NCBI GenBank assembly: GCA_029817715.1
Contig: JARUPY010000083.1
Coordinates: 1,116,001 to 1,180,000 of the forward strand
Length of the DNA stretch: 64,000 nucleotides
Direction of reading: 5' to 3'
From: Melastoma dodecandrum
Taxonomy: Eukaryota > Streptophyta > Magnoliopsida > Myrtales > Melastomataceae
The stretch's first letter is position 1, and each line of letters begins with the position of its first letter. Position numbers and translations under genes: made by a program. The notes beneath the pieces were generated by a model, which saw only the letters and a program-made list of their open reading frames with translations, was not told where the DNA came from and did not search any database. Below are positions 1 to 11,922 of this stretch, piece after piece.

Positions 1-498
1 ATCCCTTGATGATGAACTAAAAAACCCAAAAAATGCCCGGCGCAGACACCGAAAGCGCATTTCATGGAATTCAACTTCAAATGATGGTTCCTCATTTCAA
101 GAAAAGCATTTCGAAGATCATCAACTTGATAGTCATTCGTCAAAGACTTTAGTACGACGTCATCGATGTAAACTTCGACTATCGATCCAATTAATGGGTT
201 CAAAATAAGGTTCATTGCTCTTTGGTAAGTTGCGCCAGCGTTTTTTAGACGAAAAGGCATGCCAACCCATTAAAAAAATTCCAAAAGGACGACAAAAAGT
301 TCTGTTATGTATGTTGTTTTCAGTGATAAAGATCTGATTATATCCAGAATAACAATCCATAAGAGACATACTTTTATCCCCGGATGTTTTGTCGGTGAGC
401 TCATCCGCAATTGGCTTCCGATATTCATCCTTTGGAGTTGTTTTATTAAGGTCTATGAAATCGATGCATACTCTTATCTTACCATTCTTTTTCTTCAT
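1..498 (-). pseudogene. gypsy reverse transcriptase fragment
   Basis: The 160-498 frame reads KKNGKIRVCIDFIDLN, then the SLMDCYSGYNQI core, both hallmarks of gypsy reverse transcriptase. A second frame covering about 1-200 reads EVYIDDVVLKS at 157-180, which is the YIDD catalytic box, followed by a stretch like LRNAFLEMRNHHLKLN. The two parts are in different frames, so at least one indel lies near 180-250. In an intact copy this enzyme copies element RNA into cDNA. Broken. Confidence 0.85.
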
Positions 499-1663
499 AA
501 GTACAATAAAAGAGATCCATTATGTGTACCTAGAAGTCCTTATATACCCACCATCAAACAACTACTTTACTTCCTCATAAACTTGCTGTCGATGTTCGGT
601 TGGCAGACGACGCGGCTTGTTTTACAGGTTTAAAGTGTGGTTTAATAGGTAATGTGTGCTCAACTAGTCGTCGATCCAAACCAGGCATTTCTGTATAATT
701 TTTAAACCTTTTTAGTAATGCTAATATAGCTTGGAAAAGATTACTGTCGATCGAGCTACTAATGAATGTAGGACACTGAACTTCATCATCGCTCAAATTT
801 ACAGTAACCAAACAATCGCGAGGCATCATCAACGTTTGTCAATCCTCAGACGATTCAGCTATAGATTTATCACAAAACGTTGTTTTATTCATAGTAGGAT
901 GGAATACAACACCAATCGAATCTACACACGATTGCAAATCCAAATTCGACTCATCCTCTTCAGCACGCTGGTCGGGACTATCTAAGTCCAACGAAATAGT
1001 TTCAAGACACAAATCTAGACTAACTCTAGGTTTAGTTAGTCTATACATTCGTAGCCGCTCCATGACATCGGCGACTACGTCTTCCTTATCTCGATCAACC
1101 ATCTTTGACCTCCCGGAGGAGTCTATCGGACTCCAAGTCCGGGTTACCAAGATTAGCATCCTTCTCTCCATCGACAGGGTTAGTGATTATGCCGGCAACC
1201 TCTCTAATAGAATGAAGAATACCAGAAAGTTCTGCCTCCCTCTTAGCTTGAGCCTCAGCTTCAACTACTGGAGGTACTATGTTAGAATCCCATCTAGACG
1301 CAGCATCCACGACTGGATGAAGAGGCCCCCATATTTCACCAGGTATTCGAATTTTCCGGTCGATTCACCCAACGGTTCGGCATTCAAATCTCCCAAAGCA
1401 TACATCTTCTTCAGACTCATATCATCGACTGTGCTAATAGCATCTCCTGTGCAGATTTCGACAGGATTAATATATGTGTCAATAGTTGAATCAGTCTTAA
1501 CAACATCAACTTCAGAATCCAGCTAGAGAATAAGTTCTTGATGAAGAGTAGAAGGAATCATTGCTGCCGTATGCAGCCAATCTCGACCCAAAAGAGCATT
1601 GAATGTCGTATCAACATCGACAATGAAGAAGGCGGTAATTTTCTCATATCGTCTCATCTTTAA

Positions 1664-2161
1664 CTACTTCAGAAATATTCCTACACTCTTCGACATAAGG
1701 CCATTGAAACCCGTTATGCCAACATCGGTATTAGTAACGTTTATTTTATCGTACTCTAAATATCTAAGGGTACGTAAAAGCATTACATTAACTATCGCCC
1801 CATTGTCGACTAGTACATCCTTCAATGAGATTCCATTAAATTCTGCTTCGATGTACAACGAATGTATATGAGACCGCATCGAAGAATTAAACTTAATAAA
1901 CCAATTTAGTGGAAAGTCTACAGGGCAACGAACAACTCGAGGAGTCGAAGTTTTAAGGATACTTGGAACAGGTCGATCGACGGTTAGTCCTGAAAACTCT
2001 GTCGGCAACATTATGACATTGCACTCTACAGTGTTCTCAAGAGCGTCAAACTGGACCAGATTATAGTCTGAATCATCGAAAGTATCTTCGAAGTCATCAT
2101 CTTCAGCGGGTATCTCCTTAACTTTAGGAGAACTGTCATGGGAAACAAAGTTGTCGACCAT
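1664..2161 (-). pseudogene. gypsy aspartic protease (retropepsin) region
   Basis: The 165-aa frame contains AEFNGISLKDVLVDNGAIVNVM. The family's active site is D-T/S/N-G after a hydrophobic stretch, and VLVDNGA here is the variant usual in this gypsy group. Upstream CNVIMLPTEF and downstream GITGFNG also fit. The enzyme would cleave the Gag-Pol polyprotein inside the particle. It lies between the gag linker on the right and reverse transcriptase on the left, as expected. The frame is open here, but the neighbouring parts are broken. Confidence 0.75.
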
Positions 2162-2405
2162 CGATTGATCTTTCCGATCGACTCTCTGTCCCTCAACTAT
2201 CGTAGGGTCAACGAATTTCTGCCGTTTTTCCTCTGCCCTCCTTCGACGTCTCTCTTTCCTTTTTCGACTGCTCTTAGATGGAAGCGGAGATAGTTGGTTT
2301 ATTACTTGTCTCCATTCACCATCATCAGAACAAGAGGTATTGAATCGACGTCCAGATGATTGATAATACTTGGGGTATACCTAATCAAATTGTCCCTCCT
2401 GAGGA

Positions 2406-3686
2406 TCATACCCTTCCACTGTCCGACACCCTATTTCTGAACAAAACATGTATGCAATATAATGAATTTGATTCGATCATACCTTGAATTGCATCGTCGT
2501 CGACAACAATGTTGAACTTGTTCGCAGAGGACATCACAATCAGCTTCTGCAAGTAATTGTACGGACAAATGTCGCATAGCTGTGAGATCAATATCTTGCT
2601 CCTTAAGATGGGCCTGCATCGAATGCAAGTGTCAGCTTTCTCAAGAAACCATACAATAGGAGGTCCATCCTTGATAGCTTGCTCATCAAGATGTGGAATA
2701 GGTCGAAGCTGGTCCCTAACGTCGTTTCTCTTGACAGTCTCCTTCGACAGATCACTTGACTTTGTAGAAGAGTCTACATTACTATTAGCAGTCGGCGGCG
2801 CCTGCTGTGCGTCTAGGCAACGAGACATTGCCCTAAGCTTTTGAACAACATGCCCTTTGTCAGGAAAAACCTTGTGGGCCTCTGTAGAGGATCCCTTGCC
2901 TTTGGGGTGTCGATTGAATGCCTTTGATGTCTCTTTATGAGAGATTCCTATTGCATCCCTTTCAACCGGAGTCAAATTGAACCAAACCTCGGTATGATGA
3001 GTCTGACGAAACTTTCTGAAAGTGAAGTACTTGTCAGTGGTGTGGGTCTCATCCATGTGCCACCAGCAGATCATTCTTCAGCATCGAAGCAGTCACAGGG
3101 CAAGAGATGACTCCGTTATCCAGGAGCCTCTTGAAGAGTTTGTTGAGCACATAAGTCTCTCCAGAAACATGTAACTCCTGAAAAGCACGACGGACAACAT
3201 CAACGGCATTAATATCGAACTTGTGTACTTCGCAATCAACAAAAGGCCTCTCATTGACAGAAGATGACTCTTCACACTCTTTGAAACATAAAATTTTAGC
3301 ATCGATAAGATCATGAATAAGATTTTTAAAAGTTAATCAATCGCGTGTGGCATGAGTGAAAGACCCATGTCATATGCAGTAACTCTTCTTCTTCTCTCTA
3401 TCAGTTTGGGGAAGTCGATGACCAGGTTTTAGCTTGATTCGATCTCGCTTATGGTGCCAGTCGAAGACTTCATCTGCCTTCTCCACATCGATTGAGAACT
3501 TCAGCTCTTCATTCGACTTCTGAGATGCCTTAGCTTTGAACTCCTTTTTTGACAACGGGTCGCAGACAGTAGATTCTCCTTTCGCAAATTCTGCCATATC
3601 GGCTTGACGATCATATGTTTAACTTGATAGGCTGTCTGGTCCATCGACGCTTCTCTTAATAGATTTTCATATTTAGTAGCTCTCAT
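2406..3686 (-). pseudogene. gag C-terminal/linker fragments of the gypsy remnant
   Basis: Several short minus-strand frames (2406-3074, 3093-3314, 3370-3597, 3501-3686) lie between gag core and protease. Near 3340-3370 the sequence reads like HGSFTHATRD, resembling the CxxH...H...C knuckle region that follows gag in this group. The 2406-3074 frame is basic and hydrophilic, with no other domain I recognise. The frames are not continuous, so the stretch has collected indels. The assignment rests on position between two clear domains. Confidence 0.55.
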
Positions 3687-3823
3687 AGAGAGTTCGTAGA
3701 AGTCTCTGAACTTCTCTCCTTGGATTTTCTTTCAGATATGAATATCCAGAGCAGCTTGGGCAATGTTGACCACCTCATCTTCGCTGACTGATGTTTTGCA
3801 CCTCGGCGAGACTTCCGGAACCT

Positions 3824-4216
3824 CTACAAGAATACCGCTGCAAGTTCTCCAAGCTGCTGCCACATCTTAGTCAACTTGACCAGAGAAATGGTCGAATCAA
3901 GAGTAGCGAAGGCCTGCATGAACTGAGTTTCCATATCCTGCCATTTTTGCATCGAATTAGGCTGGAGATGAATATACCAAGTAAATGCTGGTCCAGTTAG
4001 CGAATTTGGATAGAGTTGAAGCTTCCAATAATCATTGTTCGACGCCTCTCCTGTTTGGTGATTGAATCGAGCTATGTGCTCAATCGGTGTCATCACATTT
4101 TTGTCAAAAACCCGTGTGAGATGGGAGATCTTGAAACCCCTAGGATAAGGATAGTCCCAAACTATGAACTCAGGGTAAGGCGTCCTGTAAAGGTTAATCT
4201 CTGTAATCAACAGCAT
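3824..4216 (-). pseudogene. gypsy gag core (retrotransposon gag domain)
   Basis: The frame holds the gag signature: FNHQTGEASNNDYWKLQLYPNSLTG, then AFTWYIHLQPNSMQKWQDM and ETQFMQAFATLD. The spaced W-Y-L pattern is that of the Retrotrans_gag family, the capsid-forming part of the particle. It follows the N-terminal piece at 4237-4758 in the expected order. The short interval between them carries stops or a frameshift. Confidence 0.8.
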
Positions 4217-4236
4217 CGACGGGCATCATAGGAACT

Positions 4237-4758
4237 CTAGGGACTTCTCTTTCCAAAGGATTCATACGAACTTCCTGATTGAAGATAGGGTCTGTTCCTA
4301 GGAACATCGTCGCACCTTCTGCCAGCGGTCCACGGTTGGGATTTTCGATTGTGGAACGTGTGTATTGACTCTCCCTTCGACGATGAGGAAGCGTGTATGT
4401 CTGTGGCCTGTACTGATCCTATGTCATCAAGATAGATAAAGTCATTATAACGATAGGATCGATCAGGTGTGACAAAATCCATTCGATCATCGAGAACGAC
4501 GTGCGACCTCATTGGTTCGACCTGTCGATAGTCTTGAGTTAAATGAACAGGGTCTTCGGTGGTCTCATTATCGAAACTCACCTTACGCTTCCATTCATAA
4601 ATCGCTGCTCTCTTGGCCACGGTCTCGGGGGAATACTCAGCATTGAACCTGGCAGTCAGCCCTTGGATTTGCTTCTGCAACTTCGAGAGGTTCTCCTGAT
4701 ACTTAGCCTCCATCTGGAGAACAATGTCCACAGGGATAGCCTCTGGCACGGATGACAA
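4237..4758 (-). pseudogene. gypsy gag N-terminal region
   Basis: A 173-aa frame with an N-terminal coiled-coil-like segment (DIVLQMEAKYQENLSKLQKQ), followed by a polar charged region with no enzyme motif. It ends where the gag core frame begins and starts about 220 bp inside the proposed primer-binding site, so it is the usual variable N-terminus of gypsy gag. Function inferred from position. Confidence 0.6.
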
Positions 4759-4975
4759 GATGTTTGACGTAGGGGAACTTGCTTGTTACTGTGTCTGGAC
4801 ATTTTTGTTGTCCAGGATTTTGGGCATTTTGTTGCCCATTTCAACGATTATGGCCATTGTTAGCATTATGGCCTTGTCCGGAGTTTGTCTCTGAGTCATC
4901 ACGAGTATCAACCATTCTGTTAGCCGCACTACGAGTGGTTGGCATTCCGTATTACCACACGAAACTCATTTCTGA

Positions 4976-4993
4976 CTCCCACTGTGGTCGCCA
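4976..4993 (-). other. putative primer-binding site of the gypsy remnant
   Basis: The minus strand reads TGGCGACCACAGTGGGAG just after ...ACACATTTT. Plant gypsy primer-binding sites commonly start TGGCGAC. It sits upstream of gag, which is the correct place. The tRNA partner was not determined. Confidence 0.5.
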
Positions 4994-4996
4994 AAA

Positions 4997-5700
4997 ATGT
5001 GTTTGCGGACGAAACACATAGCGATATAACAGAGACTAAGTGTTGAATAAAATGTGGTCGCCAATGATGTAAATGAACAAAAGGAATATGTAAAGAATTC
5101 ACTAACGTAAAGAAAAGAAACTTACAGCTATGTAGCAACACTTAAAAACGATTACGAATAGTCAAGTTGACAATCAAGCAGCCTTTGGGATCATAGAATG
5201 ATTGTCTAGTGTCCTACAATTGACTAGGGATGACTTATTTATAGACAGACCTAGATAACTGTTGACTAAGACATATTAAACACGTGTTAATTACCAACTA
5301 CGAACCAACTGCTACGGCCATCTCATCATCGATAAGCTCCACCGCCGAAGTTCACAACGTCGACAAGCTTCTGAGTCAACATCAGCTTCATGCATCGATG
5401 ATCATCTTTAATACAGCATCGACGATTGAACAACTTAAAAGCAGCGTTGATCTCGGTCACCTTCAAAGCCCAACAATGCAAGGCCTAGAATGACGTTTAC
5501 CATGTAAACACGAGGAAACGAGAATCATACGATTTGTTGACATGTTCAAAACCCATATCAACATATAGGTAAGTAGTTTACTAAGATAGGATATTCTCGT
5601 TAGAAATCTTCCATGGTGGAATACTGATACGGGATCAAGGAATGACACGGCCCCTTCCTTCGGCCCTAACTAAATAATTAATGTTACCTTATCATGCAAG
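4997..5700 (-). repeat. possible 5' LTR of the gypsy remnant
   Basis: This stretch adjoins the putative primer-binding site and should be the 5' LTR. The outer boundary was not found because the partner LTR is outside the window. A second TGTGGTCGCCAA lies at about 5050. 5284-5493 carries a short open frame without recognisable similarity. Confidence 0.35.
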
Positions 5701-6989
5701 AGATCGATGCTTTGATAATGAAGGAAAAGACAAAGGTTTTCGTGACAAATCACATGGCGAATTCGTAGAGACAGTGTTGAATAGGTTTTGATAATGAGCC
5801 TTGATCTTCTGTGAAGCAGAAGCCAAGCATCTACGCTACAGAAGCTACTTACGTTGAGAACTTTCTCTATGAAATATTTTTGTAATTAAATGATTGTTTA
5901 TTAATTGTTTAATTGTAAAAATAAAAGGAATTGATCAAGATATTAATCTGATTAAAATCAGCAGATAATGTTTCCAAATAATCACAATAGGAATTATATT
6001 TTCTATGGAAGGAAATATATCACCTATTAATGGTAAGGTTCTGCAAGGTTGTCCCCCTACCTTCTGTGAATCGATCCGACCACCAATGAACCATTATTTG
6101 AGATGTTTATCTACGTCATCTATCTAGATTCATTCAATTATATGTCTTGGATAGAATGATATCGGTTTTGATGATTATGGAAGATAATCTTGGATTATTT
6201 CCATTCGTAGAAGGTTGTCCATCAGTTTCAACCATTAACCTTCCGATCGTAGAATTCATGGAAATATTATCAAATCATAATCCTATTGATATGACATGAT
6301 TACCTGAAGAATACTTGCCTGGGAGAGACATTTTTTGTAAATATTATATTGGAAGATTTTCTAATCTTTTATAGTCTTTGTTTGTAGAAGGCTGATTAGT
6401 CAAGATTACCTTCTGCATTTATCCTAGAATATTTTGTATAATTAGGACTATTCAGCCACACTTCTCGGATGGTCATTATTGTATTATACGTGAAAATTCA
6501 AAGAGTGTGCTGAGATTTTTCATAATCTTTTCGTTTGAGCTTTGTTAGTCGCACACAAGGGACAAAGCTGCAGAAGGCTGCATCGTTGGTGATGTCTTCT
6601 GGTAAAGTGACCTGAGGGCCACGCGAGACTCTTGGTTGGAGGCCGCAGGGGACGTTGGTGGAGGCATGCGTCAGGTTGCTGGCGTGACCAACGTGTAGTT
6701 GGCCGAAGAGAAGGGCAGATACCTCAGGAGCATAAAAGGTGAGGGACTAACCAGCTTCTTTGCTGTAACGTTCTGTGTGTGCAGGAGAACCTTGGGCAGG
6801 GGTTTTTTGTCTGCTTAGTCGTAGTCTCGAGGGACCACGCAGGTTGTTGTGCAGGTGGAGACGCCGCTGGAGTGAAAAGTCTCAAAGGAAATCGCCGCGA
6901 GTTGTGGTGCAGGATAGGACACCGCCTGAGAGAAACGTTCGACAACCGATTATCTTTGTTAGTCACGTTAACGAGCGCAGCGAGTCCAT
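5701..6989. other. unassigned AT-rich interval
   Basis: No coding domain recognised. AT-rich with scattered CTTCTG/CAGAAGG motifs, which also occur in the repeats to the right. Short open frames at 6724-7051 overlap on both strands and look accidental. Confidence 0.4.
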
Positions 6990-7200
6990 ATGGTAGAGAA
7001 CCTTTTGGTCTGTGCTGTGAAAATCAGTCACTGTGGTATCGAACCTTCTGATTTGTGCTGTAGAGGGTTGACACTTAGTACAAAACATTCTCGTCTGTGC
7101 TGTAGTGGGTTGACAAATTTGGTACAAAACCTTCTGGTTTGTGCTGTGCAACTCAATCATATATGTTGTAGAACCTTCTGGTCTGTGTTATAAAAGGTCG
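6990..7200 (+). repeat. degenerate tandem repeat, about five units
   Basis: The phrase GAACCTTCTGGTCTGTGCTG, with variants, recurs about every 40-55 bp, each time followed by a TTGACA- or CAACTC-like linker. This creates the overlapping short frames seen on both strands. It lies inside the LTR-like repeat described next and is probably part of its variable region. Confidence 0.6.
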
Positions 7201-8835
7201 ATCGCTTATCACCTTCTATAATTGCCACTAAATTATGTATGAGTGATAACTATCCAAAATCTAGATGAAGAGTGGATGTAGGCAAGTTGCTGAACCACTA
7301 TAAAAATCTTGCATCCATCAAACAAATCGCAATCACATTCGTACATTCTGTCTTACAGAAACCTGTCTCTACGATTTTGGTTTGCATAATCTTTGAACTG
7401 AAATAGATTTGAACGAATCATCCAATTGAAATAGATTTGAATGCTGCGGGGTTTGTTGAAAAGACGTTAAAAATCCTTAATTGGACTTTAACACTAATTC
7501 ACCCCCTTAGTGTACCACATATAACATGTACAAATACATCAAATCGTTCAGGATAAGAGAAAACGTAAATGCATACAGTTAATCTTGGTTCTAATGATGC
7601 ACCTATGTAACTTACACAACTATAGTGAGTTGTACGTTGCTACTCTACAGTATTTTGATCAACTTAAGCAAAGTGTTGCTCAGCCACAACTAGCATGAGT
7701 TATACGTTGCTACTTAAAGTAAGCTGTTACTATCGTGCTACGCTTGCTCACTAGAAATATGGAAATTAATATTTCTTTTCAATATATTTTGAATTATTTC
7801 AAAATATATTTAAAACAAGTATTGAGATGTGCAAATACATTGAATTGCTTTAGATTTCTCTAATTCTTTGATTAGCTAGACAAAGTTAAAATATTGTATT
7901 TCCAAGTAAAGAATTGGAAACAATATATTTTTTATTATGGAAGCTGATAATTATATGCTGCAATGGTACAAAGAAATAATTGCCAAATCAAATTATTTTA
8001 AATTATAATTTGACTTCAATAATTGTTCTAATAGAATTGTTATCATGTCAATTATCGATATAGATGATAGTTAATCATCACATTCGGATGAAATATATTA
8101 ACTATGGGAATTTATCGTTTAAGAACTTTCCATCTCTAATGTAGCGACCGTTGAGCAGATATCTACTCAGATTGCTCTGAGTTGTTAAAATATGAAAAAA
8201 AAATCCATGGGATTGTCAAATGAACTTAGACTGTTTCCTCCATATATCTCAGCCTTGGTTACACGTTCATATGTGTCTTTTTCCATAGCATGTGTGATCT
8301 ATGTGAAGCTCTGAGGCTGTGTGATTTATATGATTCGGTGGAGAATGGAAAGTGCTAAGTGATCGCCTGGTTCTTACCTCTCGCAACTGTGTGTGAGAGT
8401 GCCAAGGGTTGTGTGCTACCTTGATCATCTTGAGAGGGACTGTATGTTCTCGATGCGTTCTTGATTGTGGTAACCAGTTGCAAAGTAAGCAAATATATGT
8501 TCTGATTGCGGTAACCAATTGCAAACCCATCGGCAAGAAGCCATTCTTGTCGTGTTTTTTCACAGGGAAGCCACAAATCTACATATTTTGTACAGTTAGA
8601 CACGTACTTATGGATGGCGCCAGAAGTCTCGTGCCTACAAGGTAGAGCAGGAGTTGAGAACATCGCCGAAGTAAAAAGAGGTCGTCCCGAGTACAGGGGT
8701 GTTGTGCAAAAATCTCGACCTCCTTATTTAGAGGACAGTCGAGCAGGTTACGTGGGAGCGATCGGAGTTGAAAAAGTGCAAAATCTTGTTTTAGTAGAAA
8801 GTTGCACATGTTGGCATTACACCTTCAGAAATTAA
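7201..8835 (-). repeat. LTR-like repeat, related to 56884-58975 in opposite orientation
   Basis: The reverse complement of 8240-8830 matches 57680-58230 over several blocks: around the CACGACAAGAA-GGCTTCTTGCC stretch, the TGTGCTCGGGA stretch and the CTGCTCTACC-GCACGAGACTTCTGG stretch. The reverse complement of 7620-7740 also matches 58690-58790 (GCTAGTTGTGGCTGAGCAAC-like). The minus strand then shows CACTAAGGGGGTGAATTAGTG at about 7500, the counterpart of the sequence opening the other copy at 56897. The order suggests one LTR 3' portion followed by another LTR start, with the internal part missing. Element type not identified. Confidence 0.55.
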
Positions 8836-9675
8836 AAAAAGAACTAAAATTAGAGAAACATAAAATGAGAAGCGCCATTATGGTATACAACTGAGTTTCC
8901 TAGTTCTCCTCATCAAGTTTGCATGTGAGGATCTCAAATGCCGAGCTTGTGAAGAAGAAACAACATCACGACCGAGGGCTTTAGGAAAAACATTAGCATG
9001 TTGATGTCATGCAAGCACGTGATAAGTGAAAATCAATCCAATTTTGATGAGTTCATGGAAATCAATCTCGATATGTTTCATTCGTTCGAAAAACACTAAA
9101 TTTGTCATTATATGTATTGTTGCTTGACTAAGATCGAAAACTTGCTGGGTTCAAGTAATTGAACTATCATACAAGATAATAAGCTTCTTAACCATATCAA
9201 CTTCTAACTGCAGCTGCAGCAGTGGCTCGACATTTGACTTCAACATTTGATCTAGATATATCGTTGTGTGCCTTTTACGTCCTTCAAATAATTAGGTGAA
9301 AAATGTATCTTTTGGACGTGACAACTTTTGTTCCCTTGAAAGAACAGAGAGCTCAAGATACGAATTAACAACCTACTTCCGACGGCCGGATCCTACAGCT
9401 ACCTGTCCCAAATCTCCTCTACCACACCTTGATTGTTATTTTCATGCAACACACAAAACAAGGGAAGGAAAAGTACAACGTCCCTTTAGAATGCTTAATG
9501 GAATCAAACAAAAAAGGAAAGGCATGATCCGTGTTCATTTTGGGTTAGGGAAGCATGGGAATACGGAGGAAGCTTGTCCCCGATACGATCATGTGTTCAC
9601 ATGCAACCGGTATGTTTTTTCACATAGCTGCATGTCAAAGTACATCGCGGATGTGTAATGATCCATTTCTCAGTT
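8836..9675. other. unassigned interval with one unrecognised 120-aa frame
   Basis: The plus-strand frame at 9296-9658 is basic, without a motif I know, a signal peptide or a clear neighbour relation. Probably spurious or a decayed fragment. Otherwise AT-rich spacer. Confidence 0.35.
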
Positions 9676-9680
9676 AATGT

Positions 9681-10053
9681 TGTTGGGGGTTATGTGTGAA
9701 AGGATTGGCTAGGAAGTGAGAAAGTGCTAGCAGAACGTAGTTCTGTACTGCCGGCGACCTTCTATAGGATAGAGGAAATCTTCTATAGAGCTATTGCACC
9801 TACGAGGAATGTATATTGGAGTGTTTTGGCTACGGAAATGATTTCTCTTTCTTTAAACTTTTTCTTACATGAAATGTCTACACGTCCCTTTATACATAGG
9901 AAGGAGTAGGAAACTCAAATGACAATAGAAACCGACATATTTAATGACAGATTTAATAGCCTACTTAAATGTCTCACTTAATGTTTTACTTAATGGCATT
10001 TTTGTTACTAACTTTAATACCCCATTAACTTTTATCATAAATTACCTTCAACA
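9681..10053 (-). repeat. 3' LTR of the copia element
   Basis: On the plus strand it starts TGTTGGGGGTTATG and ends TTCAACA, so its own strand runs TGTTGAA...CA. It matches 11923-12296 along nearly its whole length, with scattered substitutions. Confidence 0.9.
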
Positions 10054-10084
10054 CCCACTCTTAATTTATGATCTTCAAGAAGTC

Positions 10085-10560
10085 TCAGAATGTCTGGAAC
10101 TTCTCCGAAGACACCGCCTTGGTAAGAACATCTGTTGGTTGATCATGGGTGCTGATGAACTCTAGAAGTATCTCCTTCTGCGAAACCATCTCTTTGATGA
10201 AATGCTGACGAAGTTCTATATGCTTCGATCTTGCATGGAAAACTGGATTCTTGGTCGTAGCAATTGTAGATTGGCTATCATAGAAGATTGTTGTTGGCTC
10301 GTCCACCTTCTGCTGTAACTCTAGAAGTAATCGTCTGAGCCAGACAACTTCCCTTGTTGCTTCATTTGTTGCGATGTACTCAGCTTTTGCAGATGAGACA
10401 ACAAATGTGCTTCACTTCTTTGAACTCCATGATGTAGAATAAGTATCCTGATGTGCTTCTGCGATCATCCAGGCATCCTACCCAATCGCTATCTACATAA
10501 CCCACTAGATCAGCCTTCTACTCTTTTGTATACTCCAGTCTGACCTTCTGTTTGCCTTTT
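10085..10560 (-). pseudogene. copia RNase H
   Basis: Minus strand. First comes a segment reading LVGYVDSDWVGCLDDRRSTSG (10440-10530), then VVSSAKAEYIATNEATREVV (10340-10400), then YDSQSTIATTKNPVFHARSKHIE (from 10270) and ending FISTHDQPTDVLTKAVSSEKF. These are the standard copia RNase H blocks with conserved acidic residues in D-x-D-W, AEY and YDSQS. A stop (E*KADL) and a frame change lie near 10440-10530. RNase H removes template RNA during reverse transcription. Confidence 0.85.
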
Positions 10561-10584
10561 AGGCAGTGTAGAACCCTTTTTGCT

Positions 10585-10977
10585 GCAGGCTTCTGTGAAT
10601 AGCCTTTTTGCTACGATGCGAGCTTTATGCTTCTGCACGCTTCCGTCTTCATTATACTTGGTTTTATAGACCCACTTCCAGTCGATAGCTTCTTTTCCTT
10701 ATGGGAGATCGACCAATGACCACATGTCATTCTTCTCTATAGAAGTCATCTCCTCCTTCATGGCATTTCTCCATTTTTCATCTCCTCCTTCATGGCATTT
10801 CTCCTCTTTTAAATGATTTACCACGGGCTTCCTTCTGTGCCACGCTTCATATGGTGTCTTGTCCATAACTACTTTTGTAGGGGATCTGTTCAGAAGGTAA
10901 GCAGATGTGTTAACAGCTACTGCCACGAACTTGTTGGGTAGACCTTTGCCTTTCAACATGCTTCTGGCCATCTCCAC
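10585..10977 (-). pseudogene. copia integrase end and reverse transcriptase start, with RT core deleted
   Basis: The 10699-10977 frame reads LPNKFVAVAVNTSAYLLNRSP and YEAWHRRKP, the end of the copia integrase core. It leads into MKEEMTSIEKNDMWSLVDLP. Below that the strand reads DWKWVYKTKYNEDGSVQKHKARIVAK, the first block of copia reverse transcriptase. The next recognisable sequence is KRVLHCLKGK, the end of that domain. The YVDD-containing core is absent, so a deletion of several hundred bp lies near 10590-10605. The element cannot make its own enzyme. Confidence 0.8.
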
Positions 10978-11208
10978 TATGGTTCTGTTCTTTCTTTCCG
11001 TGACTCCATTCTACTGTGGAGAATACTGCATAGTCAACTGCCTCTGTCTCCCAATCTGTTGGCAATAGTCAAAGAATGGTCTTGACAGAAACTCTCCGCC
11101 GCGATCTGTTCTCAAGGACTTAATCATGTATCCACTTTGATTCTCTACAAGTGCTTTGAACTTCATAAAGGTAGTGAAAGTATCCGACTTCCTCTCAAGA
11201 AAATAAAG

Positions 11209-11583
11209 TCACATCGTTCTAGTATAGTCATCTACGAAAAACAGAAAGTATCTTCTGTTACCGAGAGATGGAGTTTGAGTCGGTCCACAAATATCTGCAT
11301 GAACCAGCTCGAGAGGGGCTTGAGCTCTCCATGATGTGTTTGAAAATGGAAGACGATGATGCTTTCCGAAGACACAACCTTCACAGACGTCACCTTCTGT
11401 AGTTTGTAAAGAAAGTAGTCCTACCACTATATCCTTCCCCTTCAATAGAGCTAGACCTTTCCTATTCAAATGTCCATACCCGAGATGCCAAAGATGAGAA
11501 TCATCTACAACCTCAGTTTTGAGAACCGCATTGCTGTCATGAGTCATCTTTAACGGGAACAAATTGTTGGACGTCATCTTCAC
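11209..11583 (-). pseudogene. copia pre-integrase and integrase N-terminus
   Basis: The frame contains DDSHLWHLGYGHLNRKGL, then CEGCVFGKHHRLPF: the H-H-C-C zinc-binding integrase N-terminus typical of copia. It is followed by ELVHADICGPTQTPS and YFLFFVDDYTRTM, the start of the catalytic core, whose first acidic residue is D in HADICGP. Upstream at 11603-11919 are basic gag-like fragments without a clean frame. The continuing core between 11209 and 10977 is out of frame. Confidence 0.85.
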
Positions 11584-11906
11584 GACCGCGACCTTTTGTC
11601 CATTATCTCACATTGTTGTAGAATTCACAGAGCCATGGCATTCTTAATGACGTTCTCCTTGTACGCTTTCTGCTCATCTTCTGTGGCGTTGATGACGCCT
11701 GCGGAAGTGTTGTCACCTTCTGGGAGATAGATTCCTTTTGAAACTTCTTCGTAGCCTTCCTCCACCAGTTTCCATAGATCTTGCGAAAGGAAAATGGTCT
11801 CCATTTGAGAACTCCAATAGTCGAAGTGCTATTGGTGAAAATGAGGTTTTGGTTGTGAGAAAAGGTGAAGAACATGTTGCCAGCGGATGCAGAAACGACC
11901 TCCTGC

Positions 11907-11918
11907 GCTCTGATACCA
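11907..11918 (-). other. copia primer-binding site
   Basis: The minus strand reads TGGTATCAGAGC, the classic 12-nt complement of plant initiator Met-tRNA. It lies four bases inside the 5' LTR. Confidence 0.92.
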
Positions 11919-11922
11919 AATT

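Larger units (their letters stand above)
1..5000 (-). mobile_element. Ty3/gypsy retrotransposon remnant, truncated by window edge
   Basis: Read on the minus strand from about 5000 downwards, the order is primer-binding site, gag N-terminus, gag core, gag C-terminal linker, retropepsin and reverse transcriptase. That is the order of a plant Ty3/gypsy gag-pol. Each part is in a separate frame fragment with stops and small frameshifts between, so the copy is dead. RNase H and integrase would lie to the left, outside the window. The domain order and the YIDD motif at the left edge make the assignment firm. The exact lineage is not resolved. Confidence 0.85.
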
